A DNA stretch of 33,158 nucleotides. It comes from Melioribacter sp. (GTDB taxonomy: Bacteria; Bacteroidota; Ignavibacteria; Ignavibacteriales; Melioribacteraceae). The translations under genes and the position numbers were made by a program. The notes below the pieces were generated by a model. It was not told the origin of the DNA and did not search any database. It worked only from the letters and a program-made list of their open reading frames with translations. Of this stretch, positions 7,970-16,500 are shown piece by piece (positions within the stretch are counted from its first letter, which is position 1; each line of letters begins with the position of its first letter). The stretch is taken from the NCBI GenBank assembly GCA_003155655.1, contig PMDS01000134.1, positions 1-33,158 on the forward strand, read 5' to 3'.

Positions 7970-9381
7970 TGCTAGAACTTCAAAGAACTATTGCCAAACC
8001 CGTCTCACTTTCGGGTATTGGATTACATACAGGCACATCTTGTACAATGACATTTCAACCTGCACCCGATAACAGCGGAATAAAATTTGTTAGAACCGAT
8101 CTTGGCGGTCATCCCGAAATACCAGCTAATGCAGATTATGTTGTTGATATTTCAAGAGGCACAACACTAGGACTTGGCGATGCAAAAGTATATACAGTTG
8201 AACATGTTCTTGCCGCAATTGTTGGTTTACAGATTGATAATATTACTATTGAGTTAAACGGAATCGAGCCTCCTATAGGCGATGGTAGCGCTATGCCTTA
8301 TGTTGAGAAATTATTGGAAGCCGGATTTGTAACGCAGGAATCGCCAAAAGATTATTTGTTAATAGATCAGACTGTGATGTATCATAATGAAGAAGAACAA
8401 GTTGATATTGTAGCTCTTCCCTTAAATAATTATAGAATTACAGTTATGGTGGACTACCAAAATCCTGTCCTTGGCAGCCAGCATACAGGGTTGTTTGATT
8501 TAGAAAAAGAATTTGTTGATGAGTTCGCTTCAGCGCGTACGTTTAGTTTTTTAAGCGAAGTTGAAATGCTTGCAGACAAGGGTTTGATCAAGGGCGGTAA
8601 TATAGATAATGCAGTTGTAATTGTTGATCATGAGATTGACGAAGCTGGTCTTAAACGTTTGAAAGAGAAACTTGGTCTGGATCAGGATATTTCGATGAAC
8701 CATGAAGGTTTTTTGAATAATAACAAACCACGTTTTAAAAATGAACCGGCACGTCATAAACTATTAGATTTGATGGGAGACTTAGCATTAATAGGTGTTC
8801 CAATCAAAGCACAAATACTTGCCGCAAGACCGGGTCATAAAGCAAACGTTGAGTTCGCAAAAAAAATCAGGACTCTTTACCAACAAAAGAAATTTATTAA
8901 AAAATATCAATTGGTTAAAAAAGAAGGCGTTGTATTTGACGCTGATGCAATTCAAAGAATTTTACCGCATCGTTATCCAATGCTTTTAGTCGATAAGATA
9001 ATCGACCTGGATCTTGATAAGAAAGTTGTTGGCGTTAAATCAGTTACAATCAACGAACCGTTTTTCCAGGGACACTTCCCGGGGCATCCAATTATGCCGG
9101 GAGTTTTAATTGTAGAGGCTCTTGCGCAGGTAAGTGGAATTTTAGTTCTTAATTCACTTGATGATCCTTCAAAATATCTTGTTTATTTTATGAGCATTAA
9201 CAATGCAAAATTTAGAAAACCGGTTGTACCCGGGGATCAATTAATACTCGAAGCTGAAATTATTAGCAAAAAAAGTAAGTATTTTTCAATTAAAGGTACT
9301 GCTTACGTTAACAATGATCTTGTTGCCGAAGCTGAATTTATGGGCGCATTAATAAATAGAGATAACAAAACTGAAAATTAA
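7969..9381 (+). CDS. lpxC-fabZ: Bifunctional LpxC deacetylase / FabZ dehydratase
   Basis: This single 470-residue polypeptide fuses two enzymes. Residues 1 to about 310 are LpxC, the zinc deacetylase that commits UDP-3-O-acyl-GlcNAc to lipid A; zinc ligands are His79 (VEHVLAA), His263 and Asp267 (RHKLLDLMGDL), followed by ARPGHKAN. Residues from about 325 are FabZ, the 3-hydroxyacyl-ACP dehydratase, with ILPHRYPMLLVD, catalytic His369 in FFQGHFPGHP, and VEALAQ. FabZ and LpxA/LpxD draw on the same hydroxyacyl-ACP pool, so the fusion joins the branch point to the committed step. The fusion is known from Bacteroidota and Chlorobi relatives. No frame break is seen at the junction. Confidence 0.96.
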   Translation: MLELQRTIAKPVSLSGIGLHTGTSCTMTFQPAPDNSGIKFVRTDLGGHPEIPANADYVVDISRGTTLGLGDAKVYTVEHVLAAIVGLQIDNITIELNGIEPPIGDGSAMPYVEKLLEAGFVTQESPKDYLLIDQTVMYHNEEEQVDIVALPLNNYRITVMVDYQNPVLGSQHTGLFDLEKEFVDEFASARTFSFLSEVEMLADKGLIKGGNIDNAVVIVDHEIDEAGLKRLKEKLGLDQDISMNHEGFLNNNKPRFKNEPARHKLLDLMGDLALIGVPIKAQILAARPGHKANVEFAKKIRTLYQQKKFIKKYQLVKKEGVVFDADAIQRILPHRYPMLLVDKIIDLDLDKKVVGVKSVTINEPFFQGHFPGHPIMPGVLIVEALAQVSGILVLNSLDDPSKYLVYFMSINNAKFRKPVVPGDQLILEAEIISKKSKYFSIKGTAYVNNDLVAEAEFMGALINRDNKTEN

Positions 9382-9393
9382 TATAAAAATTCT

Positions 9394-10170
9394 ATGAACA
9401 TAATTCATTCTACCGCAATTGTAAGTCCAAAAGCTAAACTTGGTACTAACATAAAAATTGGTCCTTTTGCTATTATTCATGATGATGTTGAGATCGATGA
9501 TGATTGTGAGATTGGTCCGCATGCAGTAATTTATGACTATGCAAGAATTGGAAAAAGAGTCAAAATTTTTCAAAGCGCTTCGGTTTCCAATCTTCCCCAG
9601 GATCTAAAATTCGACCAGGGAAAAACTCTTCTTAAAATTGGAGATGATACTACCGTGCGCGAGTTTGCTGCTTTACACCGAGGTACTCACGCCACTGGTG
9701 AAACAAGTATTGGAAAAAACTGTTTGCTTATGGCTTACTCTCATGTTGCGCACGACTGCCACATTGGCGATAATTGTATATTGGCAAATGGAGTTCAGCT
9801 TGCCGGTCATATTGAGATTGAAGACACAGTAATAATTGGAGGACTTGCTGCTGTTCACCAATTTTGTAAAATAGGAAAACATTGTATGATTGGAGGAGGT
9901 TCAATGATAGGCATGGACGTTCCTCCATTTATTACGACGTCAGGATATCCAGCACGCTTCATGGGATTAAACATTATTGGTTTGCAGCGGCGTGGTTTTA
10001 CAAAAGAAGAGATTGCATCAATTAAAGAGTCCTACAGATTATATTACTCCGCAGGGTTAACTCCCGCAGTAGCAAAAGAAAAAATTAATGAAAAGTTTGG
10101 ATCACAGCCATATTGTAAAGACATTTTGGATTTCATGGGGAAATCTGAACGCGGAATTATTAGGAAATGA
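9394..10170 (+). CDS. lpxA: Acyl-ACP--UDP-N-acetylglucosamine O-acyltransferase LpxA
   Basis: LpxA performs the first, reversible step of lipid A synthesis, O-acylation of UDP-GlcNAc. The 258-residue protein has a left-handed beta-helix from residue 1 (IHSTAIVSPKAKLGTNIKIGPFAII), the catalytic His120 in HVAHDCHIGDNC, the GGLAAVHQFCKIGKHCMIGGGSM ruler region, and a C-terminal helical part (GLQRRGFTKEEIASIKESYRLYY). Length is normal. It follows lpxC-fabZ by 12 bases and overlaps the next gene by 4 bases (ATGA). Confidence 0.95.
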   Translation: MNIIHSTAIVSPKAKLGTNIKIGPFAIIHDDVEIDDDCEIGPHAVIYDYARIGKRVKIFQSASVSNLPQDLKFDQGKTLLKIGDDTTVREFAALHRGTHATGETSIGKNCLLMAYSHVAHDCHIGDNCILANGVQLAGHIEIEDTVIIGGLAAVHQFCKIGKHCMIGGGSMIGMDVPPFITTSGYPARFMGLNIIGLQRRGFTKEEIASIKESYRLYYSAGLTPAVAKEKINEKFGSQPYCKDILDFMGKSERGIIRK

Positions 10171-10916
10171 TCTGGCATTTCATTAATTCAGGCTCTAATA
10201 CAGGCGCATTTAATATGCAACTTGATCTTGAACTTGCCCATCAATGCAAACCTAACGAAGCATACTTCAGAATTTACAGATGGAACCCTTTCTGTATTTC
10301 GCTTGGCGCCAACCAGCGCTTTGAAGATATTAACTTGAACAAAACCAAAGATGATGGAATTGATGTTGTTAAACGCCCAACAGGCGGACGGGCAATTCTT
10401 CACGCTGAAGAACTTACTTATTCTGTTGTATTACCATTTAACTATGAATTCTCTCCCAGGGAAATATATTTTAAGATTTCAAAATCATTGATGCGAGGAT
10501 TAGAGATTTATAATCCTTTGCTGGTCAAAACCGAATTAGAGAATCAACAGCCTGATTTTCAAAAATTGCTTGAAGAACCGTCCGGAGTTTTATGCTTTGC
10601 CAGTACGGCTAAAAACGAAGTAAAATATAATGGTAAAAAACTGATTGGCAGCGCTCAGAGAAAACTTAATAATATTGTATTGCAGCATGGTTCAATTTTA
10701 TGCGGGAGCTTTCATAACAAGCTGGTTGATTATTTGAACTGTACTACGGAGGCGAAACAAGCTCTTTCAATTGAATTGCAGGAAAAAACAACTGAAATTC
10801 AAACAATCTTGGGTGAAATGATTGATTACGAAAAGTTAATTGAATGTCTTAAACAAGGGTTTGAAAATGAGTGGAATATAAGCTTTAGCCTGGCTTCTTT
10901 AGAAGTGCAATATTAG
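10167..10916 (+). CDS. LipM-like octanoyltransferase (lipoate/biotin ligase family)
   Basis: This 249-residue cytosolic protein belongs to the lipoyl/biotin transferase fold. It has VVKRPTGGRAILHAEELTYSVV for the acyl-binding loop and CFASTAKNEVKYNGKKLIGSAQR followed by QHGSIL. Cys143 lies where LipM-type octanoyltransferases carry their catalytic cysteine, so transfer of octanoyl from ACP to a lipoyl domain is more likely than ATP-dependent lipoate ligation. Lipoate-protein ligase remains possible. Its start overlaps lpxA in ATGA, so it is translated with the lipid A genes; both use acyl-ACP. Confidence 0.8.
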   Translation: MIWHFINSGSNTGAFNMQLDLELAHQCKPNEAYFRIYRWNPFCISLGANQRFEDINLNKTKDDGIDVVKRPTGGRAILHAEELTYSVVLPFNYEFSPREIYFKISKSLMRGLEIYNPLLVKTELENQQPDFQKLLEEPSGVLCFASTAKNEVKYNGKKLIGSAQRKLNNIVLQHGSILCGSFHNKLVDYLNCTTEAKQALSIELQEKTTEIQTILGEMIDYEKLIECLKQGFENEWNISFSLASLEVQY

Positions 10917-11029
10917 CATACGTGTTAAAATTTACCTAAAAAATCTTTCCTAAAAATTTCCATCCCTAATTTCTTAATGTTAAATTTCCTTATAGAAATC
11001 AATTGTATTCATAATTTGATAAAAGGTTG

Positions 11030-12130
11030 ATGAAAAAAATACTTTTCCTCTTTTATTTGTTTTTTGCACTGGATTTTTATTCACAGACTCTACCGGATCT
11101 TGAATTCTATTTGAAAGATACTCAGGTAACGGGTATTGCAAATGACGGAACAAATCTTTGGTTTGCCACAAATGGAAACGGTATTTATAAATATTCATTA
11201 AAAAATAACAGCTGGTTACAATATTCAACTTCGCGTGGTAATTTACAGCACGATTTTTTTTATTCAATTGCTGCTAATAGGGATTATGTTTGGGCAGGCT
11301 CAACAGACGGACTTTTCATATTAGAACAAAAAAATGATGTCTGGACGAAAAGAAAATTCGGTCTAGGCGGGCAGCTTGCAAATTGGATTCGCGCCTTAAC
11401 TTTCGATAAATATGAAAACGTATTATGGATAGGGCGTTTTAAGTATTTAACAAAATTTAGTGTTAGGGAAAGAAAATACACAGATTATGACTTAACTGTT
11501 AAAGGCAATGAAAAAACAAATAATATTAAATCCATTAAATTAGATGGTGATTCATTATTGTGGATAGGAACTGAAGCAGGGCTGCATAAGTATGATAAAA
11601 CAAAAGACCTTAACGATAAAAGCGCAATAACTTTTTATGATACAAAATATAATTACTTTGGCGGTGAGGGAGAGCAGGTTTCAATAACTTCAATTTTATT
11701 TGAAAGAAAATTTGTTTGGATTGGTCTCGATGAATTTATAACACCAGACCGGCCCGAGTTTAATCTTGGGGGCTTATTCCGGTTTGATAGAAGAAATGAA
11801 TGGCTGCGTATTGATGATAAGAACGGACTGCCTGCTAATGGAATTTATGATTTAGAAAGAACCGGCAATTATATTTGGGTATCTTTATACCAGTTTGGTA
11901 AAAGTACAAAGGAACAATTTGGTAGAGGTATTGTTTTAATTAACAGAATTACACACGAGATTATACCTATTATAGATAATAGAATTCCAAAAACCGTTTT
12001 TACAATATTCTTTGACGGCACAAACCTATGGTTAGGAACAGAATCAGGATTGATTAAAGTAAATTTCTTCAATAAGCTTGCACAATGGATTGGCAATAAC
12101 AGTGATGCCAAAAGTGGAGTTAGAAAATGA
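11030..12130 (+). CDS. Secreted seven-bladed beta-propeller (two-component regulator propeller type)
   Basis: This 366-residue exported protein has a signal peptide (MKKILFLFYLFFALDFYSQ). It has seven repeats of the Reg_prop kind, recognisable by NLWFATNGNGIYKY, YVWAGSTDGLFIL, VLWIGRFKYL, LLWIGTEAGLHKYD, FVWIGLDEF, YIWVSLYQF and NLWLGTESGLIKV, enough for one complete propeller. Such repeats usually form the periplasmic sensor of hybrid histidine kinases, but no kinase or membrane domain follows here. A TTG three bases upstream is also possible; the ATG after AAAAGG is chosen. A 113-base gap separates it from lipM, and it overlaps hldA by 4 bases. Function unknown. Confidence 0.8.
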   Translation: MKKILFLFYLFFALDFYSQTLPDLEFYLKDTQVTGIANDGTNLWFATNGNGIYKYSLKNNSWLQYSTSRGNLQHDFFYSIAANRDYVWAGSTDGLFILEQKNDVWTKRKFGLGGQLANWIRALTFDKYENVLWIGRFKYLTKFSVRERKYTDYDLTVKGNEKTNNIKSIKLDGDSLLWIGTEAGLHKYDKTKDLNDKSAITFYDTKYNYFGGEGEQVSITSILFERKFVWIGLDEFITPDRPEFNLGGLFRFDRRNEWLRIDDKNGLPANGIYDLERTGNYIWVSLYQFGKSTKEQFGRGIVLINRITHEIIPIIDNRIPKTVFTIFFDGTNLWLGTESGLIKVNFFNKLAQWIGNNSDAKSGVRK

Positions 12131-13122
12131 TAAATGTTTCTCAAAAGAAGTTAAACAGTCTCAGGAATAATTTTACCGGTAAAAAAATTGCTGTAATTGG
12201 CGATCTAATGCTTGATTGTTACTTCCGGGGAGCGGTTAAAAGAATTTCTCCTGAAGCACCTGTACCTGTTGTAGAAGTTGATAACGAATTTTACCGGTTT
12301 GGCGGGGCCATGAATGTTGCATATAACATTTCAACTCTTGGTGGTATTCCAATTACATATGGTATTATTGGCAATGATAATGACGGCATTATATTTAAAA
12401 AACTTTTAGCGGAAAAAAATATTACCGACAAAGGAATTATTATTGATTCTAAAAGACCCACTACAACAAAGACACGTGTTATTGCAAACAACCAGCACGT
12501 AGTTAGAATTGACAAGGAAGATACGTCTGAAATATCAAGACAGACAGAAAAGAAAATTATAAATCTGTTAAGAAAAGAAATTAATAAACTTGACGCCGTA
12601 ATTCTTGAAGACTATAACAAAGGTGTTATGACAGAAAGTTTGATTCAAGAAGTGATTGAACTTGCAAAGAGATTTAAAAAGGTTATAACTGTAGATCCTA
12701 AATTCCACAATTTCTTTTCTTATCAAAACGTAACCGTATTTAAACCTAATAGAAAAGAAACTGAGGACGCACTGGGAATAAGAATTAACAAAGCTCAAGA
12801 TATTTCCAAAGCAGGGCAGCAATTGTTGGAAAAAATTAATTGCAAATATGCGCTATTAACCCTGGGTGAACAAGGTATTGCTCTTTTCGAAAAAGGAAAA
12901 CCAGAAAGAAGGGTACCAACAATTGCAAGACAAGTTGCCGATGTATCGGGTGCGGGAGACACAGTAATTTCAACATTAACAATTGCATTGAGCGCCGGAG
13001 CAGAAATTTTTGATGCAACCTATCTAGCAAATTATGCAGGAGGTCTGGTTTGCCAGGAAGTTGGGATAGTACCAATTGAATTAAACAATTTATTTAGTGC
13101 AGTTACAAAAGAGTTAAAATGA
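12127..13122 (+). CDS. hldA: D-glycero-beta-D-manno-heptose-7-phosphate kinase (HldE N-domain homologue)
   Basis: This PfkB/ribokinase-family sugar kinase of 331 residues phosphorylates heptose 7-phosphate at C1 on the way to ADP-heptose for the LPS inner core. Evidence includes IAVIGDLMLDCYFRGAVKRISPEAPVPVVEV, typical of RfaE domain I, the GGAMNVAYN sugar-binding segment, and the DVSGAGDTV signature with probable catalytic base Asp278. In enterobacteria this domain is fused to the nucleotidyltransferase; here they are separate genes overlapping by 4 bases. Confidence 0.93.
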   Translation: MINVSQKKLNSLRNNFTGKKIAVIGDLMLDCYFRGAVKRISPEAPVPVVEVDNEFYRFGGAMNVAYNISTLGGIPITYGIIGNDNDGIIFKKLLAEKNITDKGIIIDSKRPTTTKTRVIANNQHVVRIDKEDTSEISRQTEKKIINLLRKEINKLDAVILEDYNKGVMTESLIQEVIELAKRFKKVITVDPKFHNFFSYQNVTVFKPNRKETEDALGIRINKAQDISKAGQQLLEKINCKYALLTLGEQGIALFEKGKPERRVPTIARQVADVSGAGDTVISTLTIALSAGAEIFDATYLANYAGGLVCQEVGIVPIELNNLFSAVTKELK

Positions 13123-13595
13123 GCTATATAAAAAATATAAGTGAACTTATTGCAATAAGAACTGAACTGAAAAAGCAGAATAAAAAAGTTGTGTTTACTA
13201 ATGGCTGCTTCGATATCTTACATGCAGGACATGTAGATTATCTTTCCAAAGCAAAGGAGAAAGGTGACGTATTAATTGTTGCAGTAAATTCAGATGCATC
13301 AACTAAAAGCATTAAAGGTGATAAGCGCCCAATTGTACCACAAGATGAACGTGCAATTATTATTTCATCTTTAAAGCCAGTTGATTATGTTATTCTCTTT
13401 GATGAAGACACACCTTACGAGGTTATTAAAAAATTAGTACCCGATGTTTTGGTAAAAGGTGCAGATTGGGCAATAGATAAGATTGTAGGAAAAGATATTG
13501 TAGAATCCAACGGCGGCAAGGTTATTGCAATTGATTTTGTGAATAACACATCAACCACAAATATTATCAAGACTGTTCTTGAAAGATTTAAATAA
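13119..13595 (+). CDS. hldC: D-glycero-beta-D-manno-heptose 1-phosphate adenylyltransferase (HldE C-domain homologue)
   Basis: This 158-residue cytidylyltransferase-fold enzyme has the nucleotide-binding FTNGCFDILHAGH, with the HxGH motif at residues 35-38, and the family C-terminal GKDIVESNGGKVIAIDFVNNTSTTNIIKTV. It transfers AMP to heptose 1-phosphate, giving ADP-heptose precursors. The length equals a stand-alone HldC. Its start overlaps hldA (ATGA) and it ends two bases before tamB. An epimerase (HldD) and heptosyltransferases are not in this window. Confidence 0.92.
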   Translation: MSYIKNISELIAIRTELKKQNKKVVFTNGCFDILHAGHVDYLSKAKEKGDVLIVAVNSDASTKSIKGDKRPIVPQDERAIIISSLKPVDYVILFDEDTPYEVIKKLVPDVLVKGADWAIDKIVGKDIVESNGGKVIAIDFVNNTSTTNIIKTVLERFK

Positions 13596-13597
13596 CA

Positions 13598-16500
13598 ATG
13601 ACAGAACAAGAAAAAGATAATTCCACGGCAAACATTCCGGCAGCCCCAAAGCCGGTTGAACAAAATAAGCCTCTTTTAAAGAGAAGCCTTTTCCACAAAA
13701 TTGTTAATGTTTTCATTGGAATTGCTCTTGGATTAATAATAACGATCCTTCTATTTCTAGGTTTCACCCAGACAAGTACATTTAGAGAGATATTAAGAGA
13801 AAAAGTTATAGCGCTGTTAAACAACGAAACAAAAGGCAAGGTGAATATTGGAAAAATTGAGGGCACAATTTTCACTTCTCTTTTTTTAAGGAACACCTCA
13901 ATAGTGGTTGATAAAGATACTTTACTTTTTGCGCGCAATATTGAGATTAAAGCCAGTCCTCTTCAACTTCTGTTAAAAAAGATATATGCAAGAAAAATTC
14001 TGCTTGAAAACGTTAAAATTGCGATGCTTCAGGATTCTGCCGGAGTTTGGAATTTTTCTAAATTTTTGAAACCGAAACCTGAAGATAATTCTAAATCATC
14101 TTTTCCATTTATGATACAGGTGAATGATCTTCAACTGCATAATGTAAGCCTTACACGGCAATCATATTCCAATTTAAAATCAGTCAATGTTTATAGTGAA
14201 ATGAATTTTGATGATTTAAGAATCCAGGACATTTATTTTGGCGCCCAGGCTTTTATCGATATAGATAATTCGAATTATTTATTAATACTCAAAGAATTCT
14301 CTTTTAAGCCAAATCTGAACCGTTTTAAGCTTAAAAATATTTCTGGTGAGATTGCCGTCACAAAAAATTTTTCCAGCATAACAAATTTCAATTTCATTAC
14401 TGATAGCAGTCGGATTAAAATAAATGCACGTTTGGACAGTCTTGATTTATTTGGAAAAGTAAGTCTTGAAGATTTTAAAAACTATCCTGTATCAATTGAC
14501 ATTAAAGCGCACCCCTTCAATTTTGACGATCTTTCATCTTTTATTGGCTCAACAGAAATTTTAAAAGGTGGCCCTTCGCTTGAATTAAAAGCGCACGGTA
14601 AATTTGGAGGTTTTAAAATTGACAAATGTATTCTTGATTACCGCAACACTCATTTTGATTTAGACGGAAAACTTCTTAATCTGAACAAGCCTCAAAACCT
14701 TTTTATACAAGCAAAGATTAATAATTCCGATATTGATTATAAAGATGTTAATGTGCTTCTTCCTACATTAAAGCTGCCTGAATATGCCCTGCTTCAATTA
14801 CGAAAATCTAATTTGGAATTCGAAGGCGAACCGACAAATTTTAAATCCACGTTTATCGGAAATATTGATGAAGGCAAAGTTAAATTTGAAGCTGCATTAA
14901 ATCTTAGCAGCAGCCCGATGAATTATAATATTAAATTTGAGACCGAGAATCTGAACTTGGCGCCAGTACTTGAATTTAATACAAAGTTAAATTCAAACGG
15001 AACACTTGTCGGCAGGGGTGTATCTCCAAGCGAATTAAATATGGAGTTAAATTTTTCAGCATTTAACTCTTCAATTAATGGTTATTCAATAGATAAAATT
15101 AATTTGAAATCCCACGCCGCTAATAGAACTATTGATTTGAATCTTAATGCAGCCAGTGATACAGCCAGTGCAAATTTCAAAGGCAGCCTTGTATTTGACA
15201 AAGACACTATTCCCTCATACAATTTAAATGGAGTATTGAAAAATTTTAATCTAGCCACTTTTATTAAAAATCCCAAATATGACAGCAACCTCAATCTTAA
15301 TTTTAATTTGAATGGAAAAAGCTTTAATCCTGATGAACTAATTGGGGCAATAAAATTTGGTGTTGATTCATCCCGCTTCGGCAACAAATATATTGATCAT
15401 TCAGAAATTCAATGTTCATTTAAAAAAGATTCTGCCCACAGAGAAATATTACTGGTTTCTGATTTTGTCGACTTCAAAATCGATGGAAATTATTCTCTTA
15501 ACAAAGCGATTGAATTAATAAGTTATGAATCAAGCACCATTTCAAAAATAATAACCAGGAAAATCAACCAGTTAAATCCGCTAAATGTTGTTCAAAGGAG
15601 GCCAAGAGACTCCACAACAGTTTCAGCGCTGCCCATAATTGTAGATGAAAATCTTAAATTTAATTATGATGTCAAGTTTAAAGATTTTGAACTTATTGCA
15701 AAATTTTTAGGTAACGATAGAATGGATATTTCCGGCTCATGTGGTGGTTACGTCCAGAACCAGTCGGGTAATTTTTCTATTACAGCCCAGCTTAAGTTAG
15801 ATTACATAATTATGGTGCAAAAGGCATCAACATTTTATATTTCCGATCTCTCGGCAGATATAAATTTTACGCGCGATAATCACTCATTAGCTTTCAGCAA
15901 ATTATTTGGCACAGCATCAATCACCGGAAAAAGATTTTATTCGGGCAGCAACATTAAATCAATAGATGCTGATATTGTTTTCAACCAGAACAAATTAATC
16001 TTCAATACTTCTGCCAATATTGATGATATAATAAATGCAAATGCTGAAGGAATTATTTATATGACTCCCGGCGAGCAGAAATTAGCAATAAACAAACTTT
16101 CATTATTATATGAAGGAATTGACTGGACAAATAGAGATACTGTTAAAATTCTTTTAAATCCGGATTATTTTAAAATTATTAGCTGCCAGCTTCAAAAAGA
16201 TACTTCCTTAATTAGTTTAAATGGAATTATTGAAAGCTCAGGCAAGCAGGATTTAACAATAAATGCAAATCGAATTTCCGGCGATATATTAGAGAAATAT
16301 CTTTTAGGAATGAAAGATAACCAGATAAAAACCAGCGGACAGGCTGTTATTAAGATTAGCGGTGAATTTGAGAAACCATTGATGGACATTTCAATTGATC
16401 TGAAAAATCTTGAGATAGGTACTTCAAAGCCAAGCAACATAAAAGGAAATGCAACTTATACCGATAAAAAACTTACCGCCAATTTTACTTTTCTTGATTT

